A stretch of 64,000 nucleotides of DNA. It comes from an uncultured Flavobacteriales bacterium. GTDB taxonomy: Bacteria > Bacteroidota > Bacteroidia > Flavobacteriales > Crocinitomicaceae. The number at the start of each line of letters is the position of its first letter. The first letter of the stretch is position 1. Below the pieces are notes generated by a model. The model saw only the letters and a list, made by a program, of their open reading frames with translations. It had not been told where the DNA came from and made no database searches. The stretch covers positions 496,001-560,000 of the forward strand of contig CAMLRS010000001.1 of the NCBI GenBank assembly GCA_946482515.1. Direction: 5' to 3'. A program made the position numbers and the translations under genes. Positions 28,101-37,900 of the stretch are shown here, one piece after another.

Positions 28101-30921
28101 AGATGAACGGGTGCTGAACGAATTTTTAAGCCTGGAGAAGACCATTGCTCCTTCGCTTCCTGTCAGAATCCTGCAACCGGGGTCACCTGCTTATGCCATT
28201 TATACATCCGGCTCTACCGGCAAACCGAAGGGAGTTGTAGTGACGAACCAATCGCTTGTAAATGTCTGTCAATGGTTCAACGAGGCTTATACCATCACTG
28301 AAAAAGATGTTTCTGCCCTCTACCTCGGAGTTGCTTTTGATGCTTCCGTCATTGAAGTATTTCCGTACTTGCTGAGAGGAGCCTCACTGGCAGTCGTACC
28401 CGATGAAGTGCGCTTGAATATTGCCGAATTAAGCCGCTTCCTGGAAGCATCGAATGTAACGGTTTGCGCCATGACTTCCCAGGTTGCTTCGCTGTTTTCA
28501 CGAGAAAGCTGTGCTTCCCTGCGTTACCTGATTTCCGGAGGAGATGTGCTGCATCTAACGAACGAAACAACCTACAAAGTTGTCAATCAGTACGGTCCTA
28601 CCGAAGCTACCGTTGTCACAACGAATTACTTCCTGGATGGCCTTGAAGAAGAGATTCCTATCGGAAAACCGATTGCGAATACACAAGTGTTTATCTTAGA
28701 CAACCACGGACAGCTTTTACCTATGGGCTGTGCCGGAGAATTGTGTATTACCGGAGCCGGACTGGCACTTGGCTATCTGAATAGCCCCGCGCTTACGGAA
28801 GCCGTTTTTGTCCAGGCATCGTTTGATCCGGCAATACGCCTGTATAAAACAGGAGATGTATGCCGATTGTTGCCGGATGGAAACATTCAATACATCGGAA
28901 GGAAAGATCAACAGGTAAAAATAAGGGGCTTCAGAATAGAGCCGGGAGAAATCGAATCGGCACTTTTAGCACATGAAAATGTTGTTTCGGTGGTGGTTGA
29001 TACAGCATTGAACCCCGACGGGCAGAAAGAACTGGTCGCATTTCTGACAATCAGCACGGAAAGCATAACTGTTGCTGAGCTAAGGAAATTCCTGCGTTCA
29101 CGTATACCGGAATTCATGGTTCCTTCCTACTTTGTGGTCGTCGACAATATACCACTTTCCGTCAATGGTAAAGTAGACAAGGCAGCCTTGAAACAGCTCT
29201 TCGAAACAATGGCTCCGCTGCAGTCCGACGATCTGTATGAAGCACCTGTCGAAGGAACGGAAACTGCACTTGCAGACATCTGGAAATCCATTCTGGCAGT
29301 AGAGCGTATTGGCCGCAGCGATGATTTTTTCCTGCTCGGAGGACACAGTCTGAAAGCCATGAAACTTTCCGGCAGCATACATCAGCTGCTGGGTGTGATC
29401 GTTACGCTGGAAGAGCTGTTCCAGAACACCTTGCTGAGCGAACAGGCCGACCTCATCGATGGCAAAAACAAAGCAGCGTATTCCCAAATAGAACCGGCTC
29501 CACTGAGCGATTATTATCCATTATCGTCGACCCAGCATCGTTTCTGGAAACTGAGCCAGTTTGACGCCGTGAATCGTTCCCTGAATATTCCGGTTGCCTA
29601 CCAAACGGACGGCGAGCTGAATGTCGAGCATTTCAGAACAGCCATCGATCTGCTGATTGCCAAACATGAAATTCTGAGGACCCGGTTCCTGGAAAAAGAG
29701 GATACTGTTGTACAGGAAATCCTTTCGCCAGCTGAGTATTCATTTGCGCTGCATTACGAGGAGCTCGCTGCTGTCGATATGGAATCGTGGGTAAAAGAAG
29801 AGCTGCACACACAAGGCTTACAACCGTTCGATCTGGCGAAAGATCCGCTTTTACGGATGCATGTCTATAAAACGGGCGACAGCGGCTACATCGTGATGTG
29901 TATTATGCATCACATTATTAGTGACGGATGGTCCATGGAAATCATCGTGCGCGATTTGTTCGAGCTGTACGAACAGCTCGAGGCCAACAAGATGCCCGAA
30001 GCCGTTGTTCTTCCTATCCAATACAAGGACTTTGCCGTTTGGCAGCAGCAACAGCGCCTCACGGAAGCGTACCTCGCGATGAAAGCGTATTGGTTAGCTG
30101 TTTTTGAAGAATCGGTTCCGGCACTGAACATGCAGACTTCCAAGCCGCGTCCGCAACTAAAATCGCTCAATGGGAAAACCCTGCATACGTTCGTTGAAGA
30201 GCAAACGGTGAATGCCTTAAAAAAGACCGCAGCCAGAAATGGCGAGACCTTGTTTATGACGCTATTCAGCCTGGTCAACACACTATTGTTCCTGCATTCT
30301 GATCAAACGGACCTCACCATCGGAAGTCCGATAGCAGGGCGGAACCACGCCGATTTACACAACCAGATCGGTCCGTATCTGAACACCCTGGCGTTACGAA
30401 CTAAATTCTCCCGGGAAACCCGTTTTTCAGATTTGCAAAAACAGGTAAAGAACAATCTGATGGAAGCTTACAACCATCAGGAGTTTCCGATAGACGATCT
30501 CTTAACGGAACTGAATCTTCCGAGAGACCCGTCGAGAAATGCCCTGTTCGACGTGTGGTGCGTGTTGCAAAACACCGAGCTGGGAACAGAAGCGTTTTCG
30601 ACTGCTTCGGGGAACCTGACCTGGAAAGGAATCCGTGATGAGGCTTACGGGATCAGCAAATTTGACCTGACATTCAATTTCTCCGAGATCCGGAACGGCA
30701 TTGACCTGAACCTGGAGTACAACACTGATATCTTCACGGAAGAGGAAGCTGCGACTGTAATGGAATCTTTTGGTTGGATCACCCGGGAAATCGCAGCCAA
30801 CCAGTCTGTTGAGCTGTCAGAATTATCCGTGCGCTGGAAACAGCACAAAAAAGCACAGCTCAAAGAAAGCGCACAAAGCTTAAGGATGAAGAATCTCAAA
30901 ACACTCAAATCCATTAAATAG
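19177..30921 (+). CDS. NRPS: docking-C-A-PCP-C-A(MT)-PCP-C-A-PCP-C
   Basis: This 3914-residue synthetase starts with a TubC-type docking domain (residues 1-55). Module one has C (HHIITDG, about 196), an A domain coded D-L-F-N-N-A-L-T-Y (Ala/Gly-like) and PCP FFRSGGHSL (about 1021). Module two has C (HHIGADG, about 1208) and an A domain split between cores A2 and A3 by a methyltransferase (about 1650-1950, SAM motif VLEIGCSSG near 1742). Its code D-A-W-F-Q-G-C-V-V is Leu-like but uncertain; PCP FFAIGGHSLK follows (about 2346). Module three has C (HHIICDG, about 2541), an A domain coded D-A-I-A-I-G-Q-V-V (unassigned) and PCP FFLLGGHSLK (about 3384). A fourth C domain (HHIISDG, about 3577) ends the protein with no A domain after it, so it must serve the A-PCP at the start of the protein at 31958. 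Confidence 0.95.
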   Translation: MNCIAFILELKEKQIFLKTEGGELEVSSFGDDLTEDVIARLREHKQELIAFLLENQETTTYQPLPISEPGTSYALSPSQERLYVLYELDPEGTSYNMPFSLKLHGRMDKQRIVQSFTELITRHEILRTVFRVEGSSPRQLVLPAVGVTLEESRVSGSALSSEYQSFVRPFDLSKGPLFRLRYVETDDCGDYLFMDFHHIITDGFSQGLLEQEFRKLYQGTALAPVRYQYRDYSEWLRSSAQQQERQLQGAYWSEVFKGTLPVLELPTDHHRPLFRGSSGGCHSIRIDRTVADHLRAASEAEGGTLFMGLLSVTTLWLSGLSNQDDIIIGSPVACRRHSDLQEIPGLFVNTLCFRLATDRKGSFRTMLSSVKDVALGAFEHQEYGFEELVTSLDIPRDMGRNPLFDVMLVFQNQEMLSDNNPLYQLDDSVASEASPKFDLLVDVREDTAGLVVDLTYNKDLFEPATIAGFCAYFETILGRITKGEDSIKKLQSLPAKEVALQLDELSGSDAEGYNQELFTGLFSRTVAKKGSEIAVYSGSETATYEQLWQESEKVSAYLRTVRSIEPGDRVGVLVPRGITMLVSMLGILKSGGCYVPIDPEYPRERIDYLLSDSDCRCVIDQQEWSKISAWEGTAASPVELSGSDLAYIIYTSGSTGLPKGVMITHANLSAFLWWSNKEFAASDYTIVFAGTSICFDLSVFELFYPLTVGKPIRILENGLAIGEHLPLHDRVLVNTVPSVLGALLAASTDLSSVSVLNLAGEPIPKEYTTKLDYSRMEVRNLYGPSEDTTYSTMHRIEKSGDVELIGRTLPGTRAYVLSENGELVYRGSAGELCLSGLGLSAGYLNREALTAEKFTTHPFNPGERIYRTGDLVRWTKTGELEYLGRIDNQVKIRGYRIELGEIETALRNLPGVLAGVVLAQETAPGNRELVAYVVTESGTNTEAFKRELREHLPGYMVPEHYVEIQELPLTANGKIDRKALPAFTPGDTTQAYTGPRNETEEKLVAIWQELLAIDNVGIHNDFFRSGGHSLRITGLINLMQRDFGVVIPFKELFASTTIATQAECIQRHVQNRTVAIEQAEEKPLYPLSAAQKRLYILQEFDPQSTAYNMPAINYLGTEVDAERIEAIIHELIVRHEALRTSFVKVEGEVYQKINDSVPFRLERHTCTYDEFTDYLNTFLRPFSLDESSLMRSALVEITGKGFVWVTDIHHIGADGTSLQSLIGDFIQLYQGRKPEQLQLRYRDFSEWQNAIIQGGQLEYQRQYWEKVFSGHLPVLELPNYKPRPAAFTFEGENLKFTVDRSTTKRIKEYGDRNGGTFQMTLLTALKVLLYKYTGQNDLIIGCGIAGRQHPDLLPIVGMFVNTLAIRNQFDGSMSGKVFYNQVKQSCVEAYHHQDWPFEELIDTLRIERDPSRNPLFDICLVVQNFSRTTEDTSAFINGQPPFGCDQDSLKKLVHKKTAKFDQTWFVEEVQGQLEIVVEYYAAIFSPSTITQLVAHFERVIHQLLDNDEQLLDDFSLTNEQEETRILQQYSQGSNDAGEVSGKTVHQSFSKTAVEYPDNIALNNGFQQLTYTDLEQSSNQLANLIIDHTGNASGKRIGVLMSRGIDCVTSILAVLKSGAGFLPLDPSLPEERLLYMIGSAEMDILLTERKYMGLASRLQWRKAGIGHLVCVDSNDLYSEHGGIRNELMNRDLWEYVGSNASDLITAGGWLSSFTGAAISEQEMNEYSDNAYLKVKDSLHAGMKVLEIGCSSGLTMFKIAPHVGSYYGTDLSSSILKITEKEAVARGHSHIQLKQLAAHEIHLLDERDFDLVIINSVIQCFEDHNYLIDVLKKCIHLMKPQGQLFVGDIMDEGKRDQMIAAMEEFARSNPEENYQTKVDFSSELFVAREFFTDLIALQIGIAGCDFSEKIFTVHNELTDFRYDALLRINKEALPVNVQRNRYQYDLNTIRKCSTSLPPESADSQSLCYTIFTSGSTGVPKGVDVEHAGLLNLCNWSSRQFGITAVSVATQYASFSFDAFVWEVFPPLLSGAELLIVPDAVRLDMERLTTFLQDHGVTNAFLPTPVYEEIATTEHFSKLDNVIVQVGGDRLKTAPGRAGTLFNCYGPAENTVVATAGQVLPDEQKLPSIGKPIDGVNVYILSDKLQLLPVGAVGEICVTGAGLARGYLNNPDLTAEKFVPNPFKNGDRMYRTGDIGRWNDDGSIEFLGRKDDQVKIRGFRIELGEIENTLLQLANIVQAVVLPVDEATNERALYAYYSENSPISVSEIQAFLSNYLPEYMIPAHFIRLEKFPLTSNGKIDKKKLLSLGISGVAKTENQIAPVTATEQKLAGIWSEILGTPEHALGIEDNFFAIGGHSLKATRLSSHIHRSFGVRLELKDLFLNVTIREQAEMIDQASQQDFKEIIPVPVSEDYTLSASQFRLWTLCNVENTNRAYNVPVTHLLEGPLVESALENAFRFLIQRHEILRTVFRTDTSGNPRQYVLPDSNGFTLELEDVSAQTDQDRFVRDQVAELSVKAFDLQQFPLLRANLFKLDANRHVLFFSMHHIICDGWSSEVMVRELLSAYEAFSQNKPYQLQPLRIQYKDFAAWQNGLLNSEQLSSLKQFWLSQFTGELPVLELPVEKKRPAAMTYNGARISTYLSEELLTHVSRMSQEEGASSFMTLLASLNALLYRYSGQTDLIVGSPIAGRNHSDLENQVGFYVNTLALRTQFKTESSFRELLQQVKTTTLSAFAHQDYPFDYLINDLNLRRDRSRNPLFDIMFVYQNLELSDGFDLRKGKSGITVGPYQEEEQVLSKLDLTLLLVQEQERLKVTAEYNTDVFSQDQINRFLQHFECLLQQCLTSPDTPVALLDYLPEEEKNQLRNQKGKTLPIPETTFIELFEEQAARFGANPAVQDQFRSLSYAELNEKANKFAHFLHEHHHVKHGDFVVLLLKDRIDLLTALVGTLKLGCAYIPLDVNYPQERIAHIVSDSKAQVIVDERVLNEFLSLEKTIAPSLPVRILQPGSPAYAIYTSGSTGKPKGVVVTNQSLVNVCQWFNEAYTITEKDVSALYLGVAFDASVIEVFPYLLRGASLAVVPDEVRLNIAELSRFLEASNVTVCAMTSQVASLFSRESCASLRYLISGGDVLHLTNETTYKVVNQYGPTEATVVTTNYFLDGLEEEIPIGKPIANTQVFILDNHGQLLPMGCAGELCITGAGLALGYLNSPALTEAVFVQASFDPAIRLYKTGDVCRLLPDGNIQYIGRKDQQVKIRGFRIEPGEIESALLAHENVVSVVVDTALNPDGQKELVAFLTISTESITVAELRKFLRSRIPEFMVPSYFVVVDNIPLSVNGKVDKAALKQLFETMAPLQSDDLYEAPVEGTETALADIWKSILAVERIGRSDDFFLLGGHSLKAMKLSGSIHQLLGVIVTLEELFQNTLLSEQADLIDGKNKAAYSQIEPAPLSDYYPLSSTQHRFWKLSQFDAVNRSLNIPVAYQTDGELNVEHFRTAIDLLIAKHEILRTRFLEKEDTVVQEILSPAEYSFALHYEELAAVDMESWVKEELHTQGLQPFDLAKDPLLRMHVYKTGDSGYIVMCIMHHIISDGWSMEIIVRDLFELYEQLEANKMPEAVVLPIQYKDFAVWQQQQRLTEAYLAMKAYWLAVFEESVPALNMQTSKPRPQLKSLNGKTLHTFVEEQTVNALKKTAARNGETLFMTLFSLVNTLLFLHSDQTDLTIGSPIAGRNHADLHNQIGPYLNTLALRTKFSRETRFSDLQKQVKNNLMEAYNHQEFPIDDLLTELNLPRDPSRNALFDVWCVLQNTELGTEAFSTASGNLTWKGIRDEAYGISKFDLTFNFSEIRNGIDLNLEYNTDIFTEEEAATVMESFGWITREIAANQSVELSELSVRWKQHKKAQLKESAQSLRMKNLKTLKSIK
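19347..22172 (+). repeat. 2826-bp direct repeat, copy 2 (C-A didomain)
   Basis: This is the second copy of the repeat at 16087-18912. It starts right after the docking domain of this protein and ends just inside the A-PCP linker. Only 434 bp (a PCP, the gene junction and the docking domain) separate the copies. Both copies are read in the same codon phase although they lie in different frames of the window, because the ATGA gene junction shifts frame. Confidence 0.95.
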
Positions 30922-30922
30922 T

Positions 30923-31915
30923 ATGAAAAATCGTTTATCGGATCTAAAAAATGCAAAAGCGAAAAGCATTGCAACAACAGAGCAGGTTGCCTGTTCGGTT
31001 CTGTCAGAAGAGCAGAACTTCCCGTTCGTGGTAAAATCTGTTCTGGCTGGCACCTTGCTTGATTTCTGGCTGCGTGAGAACAGGAGTTTTTTCAATGAAC
31101 AGCTGCTACGGCACGGAGCAGTGCTTTTTCGCGGATTTCAGATCGATACCGTGGAAAAGTTCCAGGAATTCATCAGCTTGTTCTCACCCGAAACACTTGA
31201 ATACAAACAACGGTCTTCGCCCAGATACGAAGTGGGCAAAAATGTCTACCATTCGACCACGTACCCGGCAGACCGACCAATTGAAATGCACAGCGAAAGC
31301 TCGTATTCAAGACAAGTCGTTTCCAACATTATTTTCTGCTGCACACAGCCTGCCAGTGAAGGAGGAGAAACACCCATTGCCAGTAACCGCAAGGTACTTG
31401 AGTTATTGAGCGAAGAGCTCCGCAGCAAATTCACGAAGCTGGGCGTTCGTTATGTACGAAATATCTCTCCGACCATCGGCTTGTCCTGGCAGGAGATTTT
31501 CCAAACCGACGATAAATCGGAAGTAGAATCCGAATGTCTGCGTAATGAGATGCAATTCCAGTGGCTTACGGAGGAGAAATTGTCCCTTCACTGGACCAAT
31601 AAAGCCATTGTCACGCACCCCTTAAACGGCGATCAATCGTGGTTCAATCATGCGTTTTTCTTCAATAAATACGTACTCGGTTCCGGCGCTATGGCTGATA
31701 TAGCAGATGAAAGCGAATTGCCGTTCCAGACCAGCTTCGGTGACGGATCACCCATTTCAAAAGAAGAAATAGAAGAGATCCGCCAAGCCTATGAAGCCTC
31801 AACGGTGATTTTCCCTTGGGAAAAAGGAGATGTACTATTTCTCGACAACCGTTTTGTTTCGCATGCCAGAAGTCCTTACAAAGGTGAGCGACAAATCATT
31901 GTTTCCATGTTTTAA
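30923..31915 (+). CDS. TauD/SyrP-like Fe(II)/2-oxoglutarate beta-hydroxylase
   Basis: This 330-residue protein belongs to the TauD/TfdA dioxygenase family, close in layout to SyrP-type amino-acid beta-hydroxylases. The iron ligands are visible as H123-S-E125 and the distal H314 (FVSHARSPY), with the 2-oxoglutarate-binding arginine in the following GERQIIVSMF segment. SyrP-type enzymes hydroxylate the beta carbon of an aminoacyl group held on a carrier domain. The gene sits 1 bp after the lone C-terminal C domain and 42 bp before a protein that starts with a defective condensation-like domain and an Asn-type A domain. The inferred product is therefore beta-hydroxy-Asn. Hydroxylation of free Asn, as by AsnO, is the alternative. 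Confidence 0.9.
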   Translation: MKNRLSDLKNAKAKSIATTEQVACSVLSEEQNFPFVVKSVLAGTLLDFWLRENRSFFNEQLLRHGAVLFRGFQIDTVEKFQEFISLFSPETLEYKQRSSPRYEVGKNVYHSTTYPADRPIEMHSESSYSRQVVSNIIFCCTQPASEGGETPIASNRKVLELLSEELRSKFTKLGVRYVRNISPTIGLSWQEIFQTDDKSEVESECLRNEMQFQWLTEEKLSLHWTNKAIVTHPLNGDQSWFNHAFFFNKYVLGSGAMADIADESELPFQTSFGDGSPISKEEIEEIRQAYEASTVIFPWEKGDVLFLDNRFVSHARSPYKGERQIIVSMF

Positions 31916-31957
31916 TCTCACTACTGATATGATCATCATCATAAAGCAACCATTGGC

Positions 31958-34900
31958 ATGAGTGAAAAGTTTGAATTGTCTCCTAACCAGAAAGCACTTT
32001 GGGCGTCGTTAACGAACCAGCTGCCTGAAAGCTGCTATTACGATTTCTGCCTGGAAATCCCGGCAGAAATCAGCGAAGCACAATTGAAACCGGCTTTGAG
32101 GTCTGTACTGGAAAAACACCGGATACTGGCTTCCGGACTGTGGAAAGACAGCAGTAATTTTTTCCCGACCCAGTTCGTTCGGGAAAACGCCGGGGTGGAT
32201 TTTTTCCAACTGGAACAGGAAGCAAGCCTGGAAGCGTTCGGTAAATTGGCCTGCCAGCAATTCGCTTATGCCTATGATCCGACGCATGACCATTCACTGC
32301 GCTGCTGCTATGGCAAACTGGATACGGGGCAAACGTGCCTCTACGTCCGAATTTTTGCACTTTGGACAGACCATTACGGCTGCTACTATTTCGTGAAGGA
32401 ATTAAATGCCTTTTTAAATGGTGCAGCTCCGGCCAGCGACGATGACGATTCGGAAATGATCGAATACATCAATTACGCCAGCTGGCAAAACCAAACGGTT
32501 GCCGATCAGGAAGGAAGCGTATTCTGGAAAAATTATTCATACAACGTAAATCATTACGTTCTTCCATTCGGAAAGAAACAATCCGCATCGACTTACCATG
32601 TCGCTAAAAAACAGGTGCTTTCATTGGATCAGAAGCTGCTGCAACAGCAAATGGGCGAAAGCGGGCTGTCCACCGAACAGTTTTTACTGGCAGCATTTGC
32701 CCGTTACGTCAAAGGTTTTGACAGCAATGCTATAACGATCGGGTACGTACCCTTCAAACCCGCCTACGAAGAACTCGAATTAACATTGGGAGCCGTGGCG
32801 AAAACGGTTCCGCTGAACATAGAAGCAGAGATCCCTGTGCATGAGCTGAATCGGGAACTAGCAGCCCGACTGGAAGAATTGCTGGAATGGAGCGACTACT
32901 TCGAAGGTGCTTCCGGAAAGCTCAATTACTGTTTTGAATATGTTCCGGTATCCGCTCAAAACACAGGCGGTCCTTGCAAATTATTGTATTCCGAGCCGGT
33001 TGGCGGCATGTTCGACCTGAAACTGGTGTGCACGGATAACAACGGCTCCGTCGGGATAACGTTGCTGTACGATACCACGGTGTTCACGGACCATGAGGCG
33101 GCATTGATAACAGCCCAGCTTCGTGGGCTCCTGGAGGGCAATCAGCAGCCTTCGGAAATGGACCTGAAGATCATAGCTGAGGCCAACGCTACGGCAAAAC
33201 CTGTTCCGAACGACTGGTCGGTATTGCAACAAATTGAATCATTTGTCCAACATAAACCGGAGGCAACGGCACTTGTTTTCGAGGGCAGCTCCATCACTTA
33301 TGCTGAGCTGGGGCAGCTTTCTGACAAGATTGCCCGCCTGTTGCAACAACACTACGGCATCCAGGCCGGAGATGCTATTGCATTGGCCGTTGAACGTTCG
33401 GATTGGATGGTCATTGCCCTGTTGGGAATTCTGAAATCAGGGGCGTTTTATGTCCCGGTTGATACAGATCTCCCGCACGACCGCATCCAATTTATGCTCA
33501 AGGATGCTTCGTGTAAGATCGTGCTGCACGGAGATTCATTCCAGTGTAAGGATCTCGAAGCACAGACAGTACATCTGAACGAGCTCCAACACATCCCGGA
33601 GGCAACAACAGAAATACAACTATTGCCCCATGTGAATACCATTGCTTACTGCATTTATACTTCGGGCACAACCGGTCTCCCTAAAGGCTGCCTCCTGACG
33701 CACGCCAACCTGAATCATTACATTCATTGGGCCAACCAGCATTATTACGAACAATCACAGGCTCCTGCCAATTGGGCATTGATCACATCGATCGCCTTTG
33801 ACCTGACCATTACCAGCATTTTTTCCTGTCTCACAATGGGCGGTCAGCTCTGGATCGGTTCTGGAAAAAAAGATGTGGGTGAATTGCTGGAGTCCTGTCT
33901 CAGCGAATCGGCTACCAATACCCTCAAATTAACGCCTTCGCATTTGGTAGTACTGAATGAGCTGAACCTGGACGCGACCAACATCCGGTGCATGATTCTC
34001 GGGGGCGAGCAGGTACAGCAAAAGCAGGTGAAACAGTTCCTGGAAAAACACCCGAATGCCCAAATCTTCAACGAATACGGTCCAACAGAAGCAACCGTAG
34101 GATGCGTGGTGGAAGAGCTGCTTGTGGATACCGAAGACGTGCTCATCGGCAAACCTATTGAAAATATGATTGCCCGGATTGTTCGTCCCGACGGCTCACT
34201 TTGCCTTGTCGGAGAAGCAGGAGAACTGTGGCTGAGTGGCGCCGGCATTGCCAAAGGCTATCTCGGAAGGGAAGAGCTGAACACGACGAAGTTCGTTTCG
34301 GATCAGGAAGGCAGATGGTACAAAACCGGGGACCTTGCCCGGTGGACCGCTGAAGGAAAAATGGATTACCTGGGTCGAATAGACGAACAGTTAAAAATCA
34401 GAGGCTACCGCATCGAGCCGGGAGAAATAGAACACCAATTAACCGCTGTTCCATCGGTCAATGCTGCGGTAGTGCTGGCCCGTCCCAATAACTTCGGAGA
34501 ACCGGTCCTGGTTGCTTATTACACGGCTGAGACGAAGCTCCAGCCTACAGAGCTCCAAACTACGCTGGCGAAGGGCTTACCGGGCTACATGATTCCGGCT
34601 CATTTTATCTACCTGAAGGCATTTCCCCTTACAACCAACGGGAAGGTGGATAAAAGAGCTTTACCGGACCCTGAAACGGCAGTTGAAATCAAAAAAGAAC
34701 CGTATGTTGCTCCCGGATCACCGAAAGAACAAGCTGTAACGAGTGCTTACGAAACGGTGCTCCGCACCGAACAGGTCGGCGTGCTGGATAATTTCTTCCA
34801 TCTCGGGGGAGATTCCATTAAGGCCATTCAGATTGTTTCCGAACTCCGGAAAAGTGGTTATACGACCTCCATCGAAAAGGTATTGTTGTCCCCCACCCCT

Positions 34901-37900
34901 TCACAGCTTGCGTTACAGCTGAGCAGTACCACAAATATCGAAAATACCGGGCCGGTTACCGGAAACGTGTTGCTGGGCCCTATCCAGAAAAAGCTGCTCC
35001 GGGAAGAACAGGTTCGTTCACTGAATTACAATCAGGCCGTATTCCTCCAGACAACAGGCGCCATTGATCCCCAACTACTGGAAAAATGCCTTGATCAGCT
35101 GCTCCGACACCACGATGCATTGCGCATGCAATTTGAATGGAAGGAGCATGGATGGGAGCAGACCTGCCTGGCTGATATCAAGACTTCATCCGTCCTGGTT
35201 CACTTTTCCCCGGAAAACGGTGCGTCTTTCGAGGAAGCGTGCGAAGCTTTACAGCAAAGCATCCTGCCGCAATCGTCCCCTTTATTCCGGGTGTTGCTGG
35301 ATACAACCGGCAACCGCGTATTGCTGGTGGCGCACCACCTCATCGTGGATGGCGTTTCATGGCGCATTATCCTGGAAGACTTAAACGCATTGTATGCTGG
35401 ATTACAGCACGGACACGAAGTCGAATTGCCACCCAAATCGGCTTCTTTCCAGGAATGGCAACAGGTCCTCGAAAAACATTCGGGAAGCGATGCCGTACTG
35501 GCAGAGAACAGTTACTGGAGCAAGGTCGCAGAAGAGGCATTTGCATTTCCTGTGATGGATCCCACGGCTACCAATCGTATTTGCGACAGCTTTTCCGATG
35601 GTTTCGAATTGGATGAGCAGCTGACCGAACGCTTTCTGTCCAAGTGTTATACCGCTTATCGAACAGAAGCTGAAATGCTGTTGATCACAGCAATGATCCG
35701 CTCATTTGGGCAGAGCTTTTCGCTGGAAGGGCTGACAGTCATGCTTGAAGGACACGGAAGACAAACGCTCTCTGATACGATTGATGTTAGTCGCACGGTG
35801 GGTTGGTTCACTAGTCTTTACCCGGTCAATTTCAGCCTTGGGGAAGAGCCGCTCGCTGCCACCCTTATACGTGTAAAAGAAACGCTGAAAAGGATTCCGG
35901 AAAAGGGATTCGCTTATGGTTTGCTGGAAGCAGGAAACGAAAGTCTTTCTGTGAAGGCGCCATTGACGTTTAACTACCTGGGCGAAATCGCCGCTTCTGA
36001 AGCAGAAAATGCTTCGTTTTTCCAGCTTTCCGGTGAGCCGCACGGAAACAGTGTTTCACCCTTTTGGGAACGCTCAGGTTTGCTGGATGTAACCGCCGTT
36101 GTTGTCCATAAGAAATTAACGGTCCGCGTTACCGCCGCAGGTCTGCAAATCGATCCTGCTGCCGTTCGTGCAACCACTGCTTCATTCAGTCAGCAATTAA
36201 ACGAGCTGATTGAGCTGCTGCACCTGGAAACGGCCGAGCACATTACACCGTCCGATCTCACGTGTAACGAGCTGGAACCGGCCGCTGTACTGGAACTGAA
36301 TGCGGAAAATGACCTGGAAGACGTTTACACGCTGAGTCCGCTTCAGGAAGGGATGTATTACCATTGGAAACTGACACCGGGATCCGGCGTTTATGTAAAC
36401 CAGATCGCTTACACCCGAAGAGCGCAACTGACTTCTGCACAGGTTGAAAAGGCATTGCTCAGGCTGATGGAGCGGCACCCTGTGTTGCGAACCGGATTCA
36501 CCACCGATTATTTAGGCAAAGTATTGCAGGTCGTCCGGAAAAAGGTGCAGCCCGACTTTCAGTTCATCGATAACCGGGAATCCATGAGTTCCCGCGGGCA
36601 ATTGCTGAACGAAGACTGTTCGGGAGCATTTGAGCTGGATGCGAAAACCCTGCTGCGCCTGAACCTGGTACAAATGGCTGAAGAGGAATATCTCTTTGTC
36701 TGGTGTTTCCACCACATCATTCTGGATGGCTGGTGCACCGGGATTCTCATCAGTGATTTTGAACAGTATCTGGCTGCGGAATTGCATGGGGCGAAAGTAC
36801 AGCTGCCCGCAGTCAGACCGTTTTCAGACTACATTAAGTGGCTGAACAAACGCAATCATTCGACCGCAACCGATTATTGGAATAACTTCCTGGAAGGATA
36901 CGATAACGCAGTTTCGGTACCGTATCAACAAGTGAAAAACCTGCAGGAATCAATGCAGTCTGTTGTTGAATCCTGTACGATCGAAGGTCAGAGCTATGAG
37001 CAGTTCACCCATTTATGCCACCGGCTGAGCATTACACAAAACAGCTTTTTACAGACCGTGTGGGGGTATTTGCTGGCACTGTATAACGGTTCCGATGATG
37101 TGGTCTTCGGCAGTGTGGTTTCAGGACGCTCCAACGATCTGGAAGGCATCGATAAAATGGTCGGAATGTTTATCAATACCATCCCGGTACGCTGTGTTTT
37201 CGAAGAAGGAAAAACAATAGAACAGCTCCTGCTCGGAATCCACCATAAAGCCATCGAATCGACGCCGTATCACTACCAGAACCTAGCAGATGTGCAGTCG
37301 TTAAGTGAGCAGGGCATGCACCTGATCAATCACATCATGGTGTTTGAGAACTTCGCTGTTTCCGAACAGACACTTTCTGCCGAAAGCACTGCCATCAGCG
37401 ACCTGCAATTTACCGACCGGACCAATTATCCGTTCAACCTGGTGATCATACCGGCTGAAAACACCCTGAAAATAGAGTTCCGATACGACGCCGGTCGTTT
37501 CGATTCAGCCGGGATCCGTCACCTGGCATCCGAGTTCCTGTACCTGATAGATGCGTTCTCCCGCAATCCGGAGAAAATGCCTTCCGAGCTGCCTTACTGG
37601 CCGGATAACGTTTCGGGATCGCTGCCGCAACTAGTGGATGTTGCTTGGCCGGAAGACAAAACAATCATCGATTGTATCCAGGACCAGCTGCCCGCTAACC
37701 GCAACGCAATCGCCATTTCGTCCGAGGGGAAAAACCTGACTTACGGGGAAGTGGATATCCTTTCGAATGCTCTGGCCTGGTATTTAATCAAAGAGAAAAG
37801 CGTGGTTGTTGAAGACCTCGTCAGTATTTGCCTGGACAGAAATGAATGGGTGGTCATCAGTATGCTGGCCATCTTGAAAGCCGGCGCAGCTTACGTGCCG

